A stretch of 64,000 nt of DNA, from the NCBI RefSeq assembly GCF_020860705.1, contig NZ_JAJBTT010000054.1, positions 1 through 64,000 of the forward strand. The letters run 5' to 3'. Made by a program: the position numbers and the translations under genes. The notes below the pieces were generated by a model. It ran no database searches. It saw nothing but the letters and a program-made list of their open reading frames with translations, and was not told the origin of the DNA. Position 1 is the first letter of the stretch, and each line of letters begins with the position of its first letter. Below, piece by piece: positions 1 through 9,267 of the stretch. Origin of the DNA: Akkermansia sp. (GTDB lineage: Bacteria > Verrucomicrobiota > Verrucomicrobiia > Verrucomicrobiales > Akkermansiaceae).

Positions 1-131
1 GTCGGGGGGGGGGACTTGTGTATACCGCCCCGGTGGGGTGCGGGGGCGGGAGCCGTGCTCCCGTTTTCGCGCGGCTGGCAGCCGCCGAGGAGAATCAGGG
101 AACCGAGGGCGAGAAGAGAAAGGATTTTCAT
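1..131 (-). CDS. Lipoprotein, N-terminal part (runs off the window)
   Basis: Reading starts at ATG 131 on the minus strand and is open to the window edge (43 codons). The N-terminus is a lipoprotein signal peptide: MKILSLLALGSLILLGGC, where the lipobox LGGC gives the acylated Cys, followed by a low-complexity Ser/Thr/Ala/Pro stretch. The start lies 5 nt after the stop of the protease gene upstream, so the two are probably co-transcribed. A run of ten G on the plus strand (positions 4-13; C on the coding strand) lies inside the reading frame and encodes Pro residues. The mature domain is outside the window, so the function cannot be inferred. No clear ribosome binding site is visible. Confidence 0.7.
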   Translation of the reverse strand, partial: MKILSLLALGSLILLGGCQPRENGSTAPAPAPHRGGIHKSPPP

Positions 132-136
132 GGCGG

Positions 137-1708
137 TTAATGGGCGGGAGTGGTGTTCCGGTCGGGCTGGCGGCCGGGAATGGCGCTGTCAAGACGGGCG
201 TTTTTCGGAATATTGTAGGTTTTGGAGATGCGCTTGTTGGCCGCCTCCATGGCCTTGCCTTCAAAGACCAGGGGGCGTTCCCCGTTTTTCAATTCAATGA
301 CTACGTATTCCGGCATGTTTTTCGGGTAAAGCAGTTCGTAGGCGTGGGTGAGGCCCTTGACCTTCACGCCGTTGATTTTTTCCACGATGGCGTTGGAGAT
401 GGAGCCGGACAGGCGCGCGTTCACTTCGTCGTCCAGCACCTTGGTGATGATCACCATGTCTTCATGGTCCACGCAGCCGCCGTCTTCCTGGTAATCCCGG
501 ATGTCCAGGGCGACGTCCAGCATGGAGATGTCCGCCGCCGCCAGCACGTTGCGCTGGATGGGCTGGAATACCAGGCCGCCAAAGACGACGTAGCGGGGCA
601 TTTTATCGTATTCCGCCATCAGCAGGTCCTTGGAGAGGGAGGGTTTCATCACCATCTCCACTTTCATGGGCTTCCCGTTGCGGATGATGTCCAGCGGGAG
701 CCGGTCATCCTTGAAACAACGTTCAATGAGCTCTTTCATGCTGATTTTCTGGCCGTCCAGCTCGATCATGGCGGAGCTGTCCACGTCGTAGCCGTCCACC
801 TTCATCAGCAGGTCTCCGTTGCGGAGCACGCTGTCTGCGGAGGTGCCCTTGAGCACCTTGCCGATCAGCACCCCTTTTTCGTCGTCCGGCAGTCCGAACG
901 CCTTGCGCATGGCAGGGTTCAGGATGGGCGCCGCCTGGATGCCCATGTCCACGTAGCCGTCATAGACGCCGTCCTTGATGTCTTCCAGAAAATGGCGGAT
1001 GACGGGGGTGGGAATCACGTAGCCCGTGTTGTTGGCGTTGTTCAGCCCCTGGAAGGCCACGCCGATGACTTTATCCCCCATCAGGGCGGGGCCTCCGCTG
1101 TTGCCCGGATTGATGGCGGCGTCCACCTGGATGGTCAGGTGTTCCGTGTTGCGCGGATGGGCGTACGTGGTGAAGTCAATGCGGGAGACCACGCCGCGCG
1201 TGACGGAGAGCCTGTTGCCGCCGATGGGATAGCCGATCACCCTCACCTCATCTTCCAGATGGGGCAGGCTCTTGCTGAATTCAAAAGGCCTGATGTCCTT
1301 GAAGGGCGTGGGGTCTTCCGCCTCCAGCAGGGCCAGGTCCGCGTCATGGGCAATGAATTTGACCTTGGCGGGAATCTTGCGGGAATCCCCGTACATGGAG
1401 ATGTAAATGCGTTCCGCGTTGCTGACTACGTGGGCATTCGTCATGAAGGCGTTTTCCCCGATCAGGAAGCCGGTGCCGATGCCGCCCTGGTAGCGGCCTG
1501 TATCCCACGGAGTGGCGTAGTCCGGAGTCAGGGAGTCCACTTCAATTTTCACGACTCCCTTGTACTGGTCATTGATGGAAACGGCGGGACCGGACATAAC
1601 CTTGTCCACACCGAAGTCTGAGAGGGAAACGGCCGGTTCATCCGCATGGGAAAGCGCCGCGGCGGCCAGGACTGCACACAGCCCTTGGAGGCAGGTATGG
1701 AAATGCAT
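137..1708 (-). CDS. HtrA/Do-like exported serine protease
   Basis: 523-residue trypsin-like protease. The N-terminus (MHFHTCLQGLCAVLAAAALS) is a signal peptide, which is why the start is placed at 1708 although the frame is open further upstream. The triad can be read as H93 (TNAHVV), D124 (HDADLALL) and S204 (NPGNSGGPA). About 300 residues follow, with PDZ-like segments (GVLIGKVLKGTSADSVL near the middle, another near the C-terminus). This matches the HtrA/Deg family of envelope quality-control proteases, except that the second half diverges from DegP. It is followed by a lipoprotein gene 5 nt downstream. Envelope location is inferred from the signal peptide. Which Deg subtype it is cannot be told by eye. 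Confidence 0.85.
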   Translation of the reverse strand: MHFHTCLQGLCAVLAAAALSHADEPAVSLSDFGVDKVMSGPAVSINDQYKGVVKIEVDSLTPDYATPWDTGRYQGGIGTGFLIGENAFMTNAHVVSNAERIYISMYGDSRKIPAKVKFIAHDADLALLEAEDPTPFKDIRPFEFSKSLPHLEDEVRVIGYPIGGNRLSVTRGVVSRIDFTTYAHPRNTEHLTIQVDAAINPGNSGGPALMGDKVIGVAFQGLNNANNTGYVIPTPVIRHFLEDIKDGVYDGYVDMGIQAAPILNPAMRKAFGLPDDEKGVLIGKVLKGTSADSVLRNGDLLMKVDGYDVDSSAMIELDGQKISMKELIERCFKDDRLPLDIIRNGKPMKVEMVMKPSLSKDLLMAEYDKMPRYVVFGGLVFQPIQRNVLAAADISMLDVALDIRDYQEDGGCVDHEDMVIITKVLDDEVNARLSGSISNAIVEKINGVKVKGLTHAYELLYPKNMPEYVVIELKNGERPLVFEGKAMEAANKRISKTYNIPKNARLDSAIPGRQPDRNTTPAH

Positions 1709-1752
1709 GGTGGTCAGTGGTGAAAGGATAATGTTATCAAAAGAAAGGGAGG

Positions 1753-2874
1753 TTACAAGTTGCTCTTTCGGCTCTGGGTTGCCAGGCTTTCCTGGAAGGA
1801 ATTGACTTCCTCCAGCAGGGAGGAGAAGCGTTCCGTCACGTTGCCGTCCACCTGGTTTCCGCAGTTTTCCAGGGCGGCTACGGTCTGGCGCGTCTGTTCC
1901 ACGCACAGGGTCATGCGGGCGGCCATGGTGCAGTAGTCCGCATCGTTTTCCTTTTCCTGCAGGAGGCAGGAAAGAATGCGGGGGGTGATGTAGCGGATGC
2001 AGTAAAAGATCTGGCTCAGGGGTTCGGGCGGTTCCGTCCGGTTTCTCTGGGCCTTACTGATTTCCCTGCTGAACTGGCGCTGGCACAGGTCCGTCAGTTC
2101 CATGACCTGCTGGAAAAGCGGATGGAACATGCAGGACTGCACTTCCTGGGCCTCCTGCTCGTTCAGGATGTCAAACAGGCTGAGCATGCCGGTGCTTTTG
2201 CAGGAACACGGAGTACCCGTCTCTTCCGACTGGGCGATGTTGTCCAGCACGTCGTCCCAGCCCATCACAAAGGCCAGCCGGATGTCTCCGGTGGGGTTCA
2301 GCCTGTATTTCTGGAACACCTCCTGATAGGCGATGGCGATGGCTTCCGCCTCCCGGAGGCGCTTGTCCCAGTGGTGGTCGGGAAGGTTGCCGTCCTCCTG
2401 GTTGTTGGAGTAGGCCCTGGACCATTCCTTCACATGGGTGCGCAGCATCTGCTGGCTCGCCATGATCTGCACCTGTTCCTCGCAGGAATCCATGATCCAC
2501 TCAGGCAGGGACACCTTGATGGAAAAGGCCGTGCTTTCCAGCAGCACCATGTCGTGATGGCTGGTAAACCATTCCAGGTACAGGGCGTTTTCCATGGTTT
2601 TCTTCCCCTTGACGGGCATGCGGCGGCTGGCCGTCATGTCCCCCGCCACGCCCTGGATATTTTCCGGCAGCTGGGTAAGTTCCGCAGGAAGCAACTGGGG
2701 GGAGGGATTTTTAAAGTCAACCATGCACCCGGCCAGGTCCTGCAGGCAGTCTCCCTGCAAGGTGATGTTCACCGGATGGGACATCCCCATGAGCTGAAGC
2801 GTAAGCCGGATAGTGCCGCGTTCACGGTTGTCCAGGGTGCCGTAGTGGACATAATCTGTAATTCTAAATATCAT
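1753..2874 (-). CDS. Conserved hypothetical protein, 373 aa
   Basis: Start placed at ATG 2874 (MIFRITDYVHYG), which avoids an implausible proline-rich N-terminus. No signal peptide or membrane segment is visible. The protein is soluble-looking, rich in Gln, Glu, Met and Cys, with a predominantly helical C-terminal half. I do not recognise a family. It lies 44 nt upstream of the protease gene and just downstream of leuD on the same strand, so it may share a transcript, but nothing in the sequence links it functionally to either neighbour. Confidence 0.6.
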   Translation of the reverse strand: MIFRITDYVHYGTLDNRERGTIRLTLQLMGMSHPVNITLQGDCLQDLAGCMVDFKNPSPQLLPAELTQLPENIQGVAGDMTASRRMPVKGKKTMENALYLEWFTSHHDMVLLESTAFSIKVSLPEWIMDSCEEQVQIMASQQMLRTHVKEWSRAYSNNQEDGNLPDHHWDKRLREAEAIAIAYQEVFQKYRLNPTGDIRLAFVMGWDDVLDNIAQSEETGTPCSCKSTGMLSLFDILNEQEAQEVQSCMFHPLFQQVMELTDLCQRQFSREISKAQRNRTEPPEPLSQIFYCIRYITPRILSCLLQEKENDADYCTMAARMTLCVEQTRQTVAALENCGNQVDGNVTERFSSLLEEVNSFQESLATQSRKSNL

Positions 2875-2914
2875 ATGGGGAGGAGGGGGTAGGGGGAGAT
2901 GAAGCAATGCTGAA

Positions 2915-3523
2915 TCAGCAGGCGGCTGTTACCTGGGGCAGCTCCGCGTTTTTCTTTTCCACGGCATCCATGTTGACCAGCAGTTCCGCAATGGAATCCC
3001 AGCGGCCCTGGATCAGGGCTTCCCTGGCTTCCGCCGGCATCTGGATGGGGAAGGAGCCTTCCTTCCAGGAGACGGTCATGTTCCGGAGGTCGATCGTCAC
3101 TTCCGTTTCCGGATGATCGGAGATGTATCGAGCCAGGGAGGCAATATCCGCGGCGGAGGCGCACACGCATGGCAGTCCGATGCCGGTGCTGTTGCCAAAA
3201 AAGATTTCCGCAAAGGATTCCGCGATGACGGCCTTGACGCCGGAACGCCTGATGGTCTGCGGCGCGTGTTCACGGGAGGAACCGCAGCCGAAGTTGGAGC
3301 CTCCCAGAATGATGGAAGCGCCCTTGAAACGGGGATCATCCACCGGATGGGATTTGGACTGGCCGTTTTCATCAAAACGCTCGTCCCAGAACATGACCCC
3401 TGCCAGCTCGTCAAACGTTATGCATTTGAGGAAGCGGGAAGGAATAATGCGGTCCGTATCCATGTCCGGCCCGGGAACGGGAACGCAGGTGCCGGTGATA
3501 GAGGTAAATTTAGTCAGAGACAT
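2915..3523 (-). CDS. leuD: 3-isopropylmalate dehydratase small subunit LeuD
   Basis: 202 residues, normal for bacterial LeuD. The motif GGSNFGCGSSREHAP, the substrate-binding signature of the aconitase swivel domain, is present near residue 75. With LeuC it isomerises 2-isopropylmalate to 3-isopropylmalate, the second step of leucine synthesis, in the cytoplasm. leuC lies directly upstream with a 19-nt gap, so the heterodimer subunits are co-expressed. No other leu genes are in the window. Confidence 0.95.
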   Translation of the reverse strand: MSLTKFTSITGTCVPVPGPDMDTDRIIPSRFLKCITFDELAGVMFWDERFDENGQSKSHPVDDPRFKGASIILGGSNFGCGSSREHAPQTIRRSGVKAVIAESFAEIFFGNSTGIGLPCVCASAADIASLARYISDHPETEVTIDLRNMTVSWKEGSFPIQMPAEAREALIQGRWDSIAELLVNMDAVEKKNAELPQVTAAC

Positions 3524-3542
3524 ACAGGAAAAAGGTGGGAAA

Positions 3543-4955
3543 TTAATTAAAGGAAAAAACTTCGCGGGCGTCGGAGACTTTCCCTGTCAGGGCAGCGGCG
3601 GCCACCATGGCGGGGCTCATCAGCAGGGTGCGCCCCGTGGGGCTTCCCTGGCGTCCCTTGAAGTTCCGGTTGGAGGAACTGGCACAGAGCTGGTCTCCCT
3701 GGAGTTTGTCCGGGTTCATGGCCAGGCACATGGAGCAGCCTGCCAGGCGCCATTCAAAGCCGGCTTCACGGAAGATGTCCGCAATGCCTTCTTCTTCGCA
3801 CTGCCTGGCAGTCATCTGGGAGCCGGGAACGGCCAGCGCCCGGATTCCGGGGGCTACATGGCGCCCCTTGATGAGGGCCGCTACTTCCCGGAAGTCCGAG
3901 ATGCGGCCATTGGTGCAGGAGCCTACGAAGCACACCTGCACGGGCAACCCCTTGAGGGGCATCTCCGCCGGGAATTTCATGTATTCCAGCGCTTCATTGA
4001 TCATCTTCCGTTCGTCGTCGTTCCTGGCGGCGGCGGGGTTGGGCGTGCTTCCGCTGATGCCCGTATTCTGGTCCGGGGAAATTCCCCACGTTACGGTCGG
4101 TTCAATAGCGGCTCCGTCAATCTCCACGATCTCGTCGTATTCTGCATCCGCATCGGAAGCGAAGCTCAGCCAGCGTTCCACGGCCTTGTCCCAGTCCGCG
4201 CCGGTGGGGGCGAACAGGCGGCCCTTGAGGTATTCCACCGTGGTCCGGTCCGGATTCACGTAGCCGCAACGCGCTGCGCCTTCAATGGACATGTTGCAAA
4301 TAGTCATGCGTTCGTCCATGCTCATGGCGTCAATCACGTCGCCGCCGTATTCATAGGCAAAGCCCAGGCCGCCCTTGGCGCCCAGAAGGCCGATGATGTG
4401 CAGGGCCACGTCTTTGGCGCGCACGCCGGGGGCCAGTTTTCCGTTCACGTTGATGCGACGCACCTTGAGCGGGCTGAGGGCCATGGTCTGCGTAGCCAGC
4501 ACGTCGCGCACCTGCGTGGTGCCGATGCCCATGGCAATGGAGCCGAAGGCGCCGTGGGTGGCCGTGTGGGAGTCCCCGCACACGATGGTCATGCCCGGCT
4601 GGGTGATGCCGAGTTCCGGGCCTACCATGTGGACGATGCCCTGGAGACCGGTGGGAAGGTCAAAGAAACGGATGCCGTTTTCCGCACAGTTCCGGCGCAG
4701 TTCCTTAATCATGGCGTCAGCCGTGGCGTCCGCGAACGGTTCCGCCTGGTTGTCCGTGGGGATGATGTGGTCTACAGTGGCAAAGGTGCGTTCCGGGTGG
4801 CGCACGGTTAGGCCCAGATCCCGGACCATTCCGAAGGCCTGCGGAGAGGTGACTTCATGCAGCAGATGTGTAGCGATGAACATTTGCGTTCTTCCGTCCG
4901 GCAGGATGCCGACGGAATGAGCGTCCCAGATTTTTTGGAAAAGTGTTTTTCCCAT
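3543..4955 (-). CDS. leuC: 3-isopropylmalate dehydratase large subunit LeuC
   Basis: 470 residues from ATG 4955 ([15 protein letters not shown]), which is where LeuC homologues begin; upstream in-frame ATGs at 4964 and 4970 are possible. The [4Fe-4S] cysteines are recognisable in FVGSCTNGR and [10 protein letters not shown] near the C-terminus, and the aconitase motif [13 protein letters not shown] is present. This is the catalytic Fe-S subunit of isopropylmalate isomerase, partner of the adjacent LeuD. The downstream gap to leuD is 19 nt. No leader peptide or T-box is visible in the roughly 170 nt upstream. Confidence 0.95.
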   Translation of the reverse strand: MGKTLFQKIWDAHSVGILPDGRTQMFIATHLLHEVTSPQAFGMVRDLGLTVRHPERTFATVDHIIPTDNQAEPFADATADAMIKELRRNCAENGIRFFDLPTGLQGIVHMVGPELGITQPGMTIVCGDSHTATHGAFGSIAMGIGTTQVRDVLATQTMALSPLKVRRINVNGKLAPGVRAKDVALHIIGLLGAKGGLGFAYEYGGDVIDAMSMDERMTICNMSIEGAARCGYVNPDRTTVEYLKGRLFAPTGADWDKAVERWLSFASDADAEYDEIVEIDGAAIEPTVTWGISPDQNTGISGSTPNPAAARNDDERKMINEALEYMKFPAEMPLKGLPVQVCFVGSCTNGRISDFREVAALIKGRHVAPGIRALAVPGSQMTARQCEEEGIADIFREAGFEWRLAGCSMCLAMNPDKLQGDQLCASSSNRNFKGRQGSPTGRTLLMSPAMVAAAALTGKVSDAREVFSFN

Positions 4956-5129
4956 AGCTGGCATAAGCATCCGTCCGTTCGGGAACCGCGTCAAGATGCA
5001 AGGACGTATTGCTGACACGGTCTGTGTCTTACAGGAGGTGTTTTTTTGAACATTTCCTCCGCATTCATGGTCTGAATTGGCCGTTTCCCAGCCTTTGGCG
5101 CATTTCCGTCTTCAAGGAAAGGAGTTTTT

Positions 5130-5798
5130 TTAATGGCTGCCGCCCTGATCTGCGGCCTTGGAATTCCGGTGGAATTTTTTCTTCCACAGTTCCGCAAAAA
5201 CGTCTCCGAAACGGTTCAACAAGTCGTCTTTCGGCAGGGAAGGGGGCATTTCATGTGCCAGGCAGGTCATCTGCACGCCCTGGATGCCACAGGGAGTGAT
5301 GGCCTGGAAGGGGGGCAGGGATTCAGGAGTCACGTTGAAGGCGAAGCCGTGCATGGCGATCCATTTTTTCACCCCGACGCCGATGGAGGCTATTTTGCGG
5401 TCTTCCACCCACACACCCACCAGTCCTTCCCTGATGCGGGCGTGCACGCCGAACCGGGCGCACGCTTCAATCAAGGTGTTTTCCAGAGCGGTGACGTAAT
5501 GGTGCAGATCCCTGCCGCAGCGGTTCAAGTCCGTGATGGGGTACCCTACCAGCTGGCCGGGACCGTGGTAGGTAGCCTGGCCGCCGCGGTTGATTTCATG
5601 AACCGGGAAAGGGAGCCGGGAACCGGGGTGCAGGCTGGCGTGGTCCCGCGTGCGCCCGATGGTATAGACCCCGGCATGTTCCAGCAGGAGCAGTTCATTT
5701 TCCCGTTCCGGGTCTTCCTGATGGGCCCGGACCAGCTGTTCCTGGAGTTCCAGGGTTTCCTGATAGTCTGCCAGACCGGGAATGCGGATGATGTTCAT
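5130..5798 (-). CDS. lipB: Octanoyltransferase LipB
   Basis: 222 residues. It transfers the octanoyl group from acyl-ACP to lipoyl domains, the first committed step of lipoate synthesis. Family hallmarks are visible: NRGGQATYHGPGQLVGYP, the catalytic Lys region RKIASIGVGVKKW, and the catalytic Cys in ITPCGIQGV. The C-terminal tail is Lys/Asp/Gly-rich and unremarkable. The amidase gene lies 33 nt upstream on the same strand. LipA is not in the window. Confidence 0.95.
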   Translation of the reverse strand: MNIIRIPGLADYQETLELQEQLVRAHQEDPERENELLLLEHAGVYTIGRTRDHASLHPGSRLPFPVHEINRGGQATYHGPGQLVGYPITDLNRCGRDLHHYVTALENTLIEACARFGVHARIREGLVGVWVEDRKIASIGVGVKKWIAMHGFAFNVTPESLPPFQAITPCGIQGVQMTCLAHEMPPSLPKDDLLNRFGDVFAELWKKKFHRNSKAADQGGSH

Positions 5799-5831
5799 GC
5801 TGCGGAAAGGCGCCCCCTTGCGGTGCGGGGC

Positions 5832-6851
5832 TTAGCGCGTTCTGCGCACCTGCTGGCCCAGGGCCGTGCGGTACTGGCGCACGGCGGCGGCCAGGGAGGA
5901 GGCCATGAAGTTCTGATAACGCTCCGTGGAGATGAGCAGGGCTTCCTGGGGATTGGACATGAAGCCCCCTTCCACCAGAATGGCCGGGTGCTTGATGGTG
6001 CACAGCACGGAATAGCGCGCGCGCTTGATGCCGCGGTCTACCATGGAGATGCCCTCCTTGATGGCGAGCGGCCCTTTCAGCATGTGCCCCTGCACGGCCG
6101 TAGCGAGGGCGATGTTCATGCTGTCCTGGGAGTTGCCCTGCAGGGCGTCCTGGCGGATGTTGCGGGACATGGAGGAGGAAGTGCCCGCAGGAGCCAGCGT
6201 GAAGGTTTCCACCCCGCGGGCGGAGGGACCGCCGTCATTGAAGTGAATGCTGATGAAGATAGCGTTGTCGTGCCTGTTGGCGATGCGCACACGGTCCTGA
6301 AGGGTAATGAAGTTGTCCGTGTCACGGGTCATCACCACCTGGTAGCCCATGCCCTTGAGGCGGTCCCGCAGTTTTCTGGCAACGGAGAGATTGATATCCG
6401 CCTCCCTGCTGATGCGGTTGCGTGTGCCGCTGTCATGGCCGCCGTGGCCGGGATCAATGACTACCGTGTTGAAGCTGCGGCGGTTGGCGATGTAAGTGGG
6501 GCGCAGGACCGGGTCAATGATTTTATGCAGGTCCATGTTGGAGACCATCAGCCCCTTGGACGGATGGTCCGCCACGGGATAGGAAAGCACGAACTTCATG
6601 TTGTTCATGAACATGTCCTGGCTGTGCGCCTGCATGCGTATCTGGATCTTTTCCGGCACTTCGTAGACTTTCTGCCGTCCTTCCGTCCGTTCCCGGGTCA
6701 GTTTGTAATGAGTGCGCACTTCAGACATCGGGATGTACTGCACTCCATTGATGGTTTCCGGGTTCCATCCGAAGGCCGTGGACAGCGTCAGCAGAAACAT
6801 GCCCAAAACGCCAAGCATGGCTGCAAATGATGTGCGAGAGGTCGGATACAT
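5832..6851 (-). CDS. N-acetylmuramoyl-L-alanine amidase (Amidase_3)
   Basis: Exported cell-wall hydrolase of about 339 residues that cleaves the amide bond between MurNAc and the stem peptide. The start at ATG 6851 gives a typical signal peptide (MYPTSRTSFAAMLGVLGMFLL); ATG 6887 is an alternative. Zinc-site motifs of the Amidase_3 fold are visible: VIDPGHGGHDSG, a Glu in SREADINLS, SIHFNDGG and the late Glu in ILVEGGFMSN. An N-terminal region of about 110 residues after the signal precedes the catalytic domain and is not recognised. It sits between recA and lipB on the minus strand, separated from recA by a terminator. Confidence 0.88.
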   Translation of the reverse strand: MYPTSRTSFAAMLGVLGMFLLTLSTAFGWNPETINGVQYIPMSEVRTHYKLTRERTEGRQKVYEVPEKIQIRMQAHSQDMFMNNMKFVLSYPVADHPSKGLMVSNMDLHKIIDPVLRPTYIANRRSFNTVVIDPGHGGHDSGTRNRISREADINLSVARKLRDRLKGMGYQVVMTRDTDNFITLQDRVRIANRHDNAIFISIHFNDGGPSARGVETFTLAPAGTSSSMSRNIRQDALQGNSQDSMNIALATAVQGHMLKGPLAIKEGISMVDRGIKRARYSVLCTIKHPAILVEGGFMSNPQEALLISTERYQNFMASSLAAAVRQYRTALGQQVRRTR

Positions 6852-6945
6852 AGGACGATATCGCGTCCAGACTAGCGGATTTTTCATGACGCACAAGAGA
6901 AAAGTTTCCGTGAAAGATTCTTTTGCGTCCGCCTCCGGAAAGCGT

Positions 6946-6977
6946 AAAGGCGGCTCCCGGAAGGGGGAGCCGCCTTT
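6946..6977 (-). terminator. Rho-independent terminator of recA
   Basis: Perfect 13-bp inverted repeat AAAGGCGGCTCCC with a 6-nt loop, beginning 29 nt beyond the recA stop. The T residues are within the stem arm (CCTTT), with no longer U tract. The position between recA and the amidase gene fits transcription termination. Confidence 0.75.
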
Positions 6978-7005
6978 GATAAGCGGGAGAAGAAAAAGCG
7001 ACGGA

Positions 7006-8046
7006 TTATTTGGCCGCCTTTTCGTCCATCTTGGCCTTGACCTGTTCCTCGATTTCCGCGTACAGGTCCGGATTGGATTTGAGGGCTTCCTTCGCGGCAT
7101 CCCTGCCCTGGGCAATCTGGCTGCCGTTGTAGCTGATCCAGGAACCGCGCTTCTGGATGATGTCGTATTCCATCGCCAGATCCAGCAGGCTGCCTACGGA
7201 GGAGATGCCTTCATTGTACATGATGTCGAATTCGCATTCCGTGAAAGGAGGGGCTACCTTGTTCTTGACCACCTTGATCTTGGTGCGGTTTCCGGCTACG
7301 GAACCGTCGCTGGCCTTGATCTGGCCGATGCGGCGGATGTCCACGCGTACGGAGGCGTAGAATTTCAGGGCGCGGCCGCCGGGCGTGGTTTCCGGGTTGC
7401 CGAACATGACGCCGATCTTTTCACGGATCTGGTTGGTGAAGATGCAGACGGTGCGGGCCTTGGAAATGAAGCTGGTAAGCTTGCGGAGGGCGGCGGACAT
7501 CAGGCGTGCCTGGGCGCCCACCGTGGAGTCCCCGATTTCGCCTTCCAGTTCCTGCTTGGTGACCAGGGCGGCTACGGAGTCCACGACGATGACGTCAATG
7601 GAGTTGGAGCGCACCAGGGCTTCGCAGATTTGGAGTGCTTCTTCACCGGAACTCGGCTGGGAGACCAGCAGGTCGTCCAGATTGACGCCCAGACGGGCCG
7701 CGTACTGGGGATCCAGCGCATGCTCCACGTCAATGAACGCGGCCAGTCCGCCGGATTTCTGCGCCTGGGCGATGGCCGTCAGGGTCAGCGTGGTTTTGCC
7801 GGAAGATTCCGGTCCGTAGATTTCCACGACGCGGCCGCGGGCGAAGCCGCCCACGCCCAGAGCGCGGTCAATAAGAAGGTTGCCGGTGGGGATGACGTCC
7901 ACTTCCATCTTGACGTTGTCGCCAAGGCGCATGATGGCGTTTTCTCCGAAGTCTTTCTGGATCTGGGAGAGGGCCAGGTCAAGGTTGCGCTTGCGGGCCG
8001 CAGCCAGTTTTTCCGCTTCGGGGGATAAAGGTGTTTCGTTACTCAT
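7006..8046 (-). CDS. recA: Recombinase A
   Basis: 346 residues, normal length. Cytoplasmic RecA strand-exchange ATPase and SOS co-protease. The Walker A motif [10 protein letters not shown] is at about residues 78-87, the Walker B region is [10 protein letters not shown], and [22 protein letters not shown] is the conserved loop 2 region. The C-terminal tail is Lys/Glu-rich as usual. It is monocistronic by appearance: its own promoter begins 13 nt upstream and a strong terminator follows. The protein is intact and shows no intein. Confidence 0.98.
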   Translation of the reverse strand: MSNETPLSPEAEKLAAARKRNLDLALSQIQKDFGENAIMRLGDNVKMEVDVIPTGNLLIDRALGVGGFARGRVVEIYGPESSGKTTLTLTAIAQAQKSGGLAAFIDVEHALDPQYAARLGVNLDDLLVSQPSSGEEALQICEALVRSNSIDVIVVDSVAALVTKQELEGEIGDSTVGAQARLMSAALRKLTSFISKARTVCIFTNQIREKIGVMFGNPETTPGGRALKFYASVRVDIRRIGQIKASDGSVAGNRTKIKVVKNKVAPPFTECEFDIMYNEGISSVGSLLDLAMEYDIIQKRGSWISYNGSQIAQGRDAAKEALKSNPDLYAEIEEQVKAKMDEKAAK

Positions 8047-8058
8047 AATATCGTGAAA

Positions 8059-8086
8059 AGTATAGCTGACGCGGCGTTAATGGCAA
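8059..8086 (-). promoter_or_regulatory. recA promoter
   Basis: On the minus strand TTGCCA (8086-8081) is separated by 16 bp from TATACT (8064-8059). The predicted transcription start, near 8052, lies only about 6 nt before the ATG at 8046, leaving almost no leader. No palindrome resembling a known SOS box is evident around it. Confidence 0.6.
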
Positions 8087-8269
8087 GTGTTCAGTAGGTC
8101 TTCCGGTCCTCATTTCTCCTTGAAAAAGAGCAGAATTCTGACATGGGGGAAATCCTGTGAAAACCGGGCGTTTTAGCTGGGGGAATTGAGGAAAAATGGA
8201 GAGAATTGCCGTGAGCGCGGGCCACGCATGGGGGAAGAATGGATTCTGCGAGGGGGAACCGGGGCCAGG

Positions 8270-9220
8270 TCATTCCTCAATCGGTTCCGCCAGGGGAATG
8301 TCTTCATAGGATTCGTCAAAAAGGACGGGGATATTATGCTCCGGAATCAGGTTGATGGCGCTGATTTTGCGGTGCGTCTGGCGGGCGTGCTGAAGAGCCA
8401 GGGACAGTTTTTCCACCTGGTGTTCCAGGCCGTAATGGCTGAAAGTGGCCTGGCAGTCATTGGAGAAGCGCACGCAGAAGGACCAGTCGTTGGGCGTGGT
8501 GATGGAAACGATGCTTGGCAGGAATTCCGTCACGGTGCCGGACAGCAGTTCAATCAGCTGCATGGGCGCTTCCAGCTCCCGGATGCTGATTCCGTAGCTG
8601 AGCTGTCCGGAACTGGGCGGCCTGAGAGTGACGGAGGGCATGTGCTTCCCCTGGATGTAGGGCATGTGGACCTGCTCCATGCATGGAAAGATGACGCCTT
8701 CCTTGTCCGCCAGAATGCCGTATCTGGCGTCTCCCGGATGGATGCCCAGTTCCGGGCAGTCAATCCATGCCACGGGGATGCGCGCGTCAATGTCCACCAG
8801 AAGCGTGGGGTTGGAGGAGATCTGGCGTTTGACGGACGCCCGGCGGATGGCGGGGCATTTCTGCAGGCGCTGTTCCAGCTCTGCGGCGTCCATGGAAAAG
8901 ATGTTGTCCCCGGGACCTATGCCCATGACGGAGAAGGCCTGCTCCGAATTGAAGATGCCGTTGCTTTTCAGCGTGACGGTATCGATGGAGAGCCAGTCGT
9001 ACTTGAGGATGTAATCCTTCCAGAGAAAAACGATGGCTCCGATGAGACCGAAGATGAGCGTGTAAACGGTGACGATGTGGTACAGCTTGCGCCGGAAGAG
9101 CCAGAAACGGTAGTTCCTGCCCTTGCGCTCAATAGTTTCTTTTCTGGCCTCCCGTTCCAGCAGGAGCATTTCCGGCCTTTTGGCGGAGCGGGGGACTGGC
9201 GTTGTGGCTTTGTGCGACAT
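8270..9220 (-). CDS. ftsQ: Cell division protein FtsQ/DivIB
   Basis: 316 residues. A basic cytoplasmic tail of about 50 residues is followed by one membrane segment (YHIVTVYTLIFGLIGAIVFL), then a POTRA-like stretch (WLSIDTVTLKSNGIFNSEQAF) and a periplasmic domain. This is the layout of FtsQ, which links FtsL/FtsB to the divisome. Its place as the last gene of the dcw cluster, after murC-murB and ddl, supports the call because FtsQ sequence is weakly conserved. ftsA and ftsZ, which often follow, do not: the next gene is recA after about 220 nt. Confidence 0.88.
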   Translation of the reverse strand: MSHKATTPVPRSAKRPEMLLLEREARKETIERKGRNYRFWLFRRKLYHIVTVYTLIFGLIGAIVFLWKDYILKYDWLSIDTVTLKSNGIFNSEQAFSVMGIGPGDNIFSMDAAELEQRLQKCPAIRRASVKRQISSNPTLLVDIDARIPVAWIDCPELGIHPGDARYGILADKEGVIFPCMEQVHMPYIQGKHMPSVTLRPPSSGQLSYGISIRELEAPMQLIELLSGTVTEFLPSIVSITTPNDWSFCVRFSNDCQATFSHYGLEHQVEKLSLALQHARQTHRKISAINLIPEHNIPVLFDESYEDIPLAEPIEE

Positions 9221-9267
9221 CGGGGGGTGTGGAATGGGCGACTCCCCGCCCTCTGTCAGATATTACG

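Noticed and set aside
4991-5197. A 68-codon minus-strand frame between leuC and lipB
   Set aside because: It overlaps both genes, has no domain, and its composition matches an out-of-frame reading.
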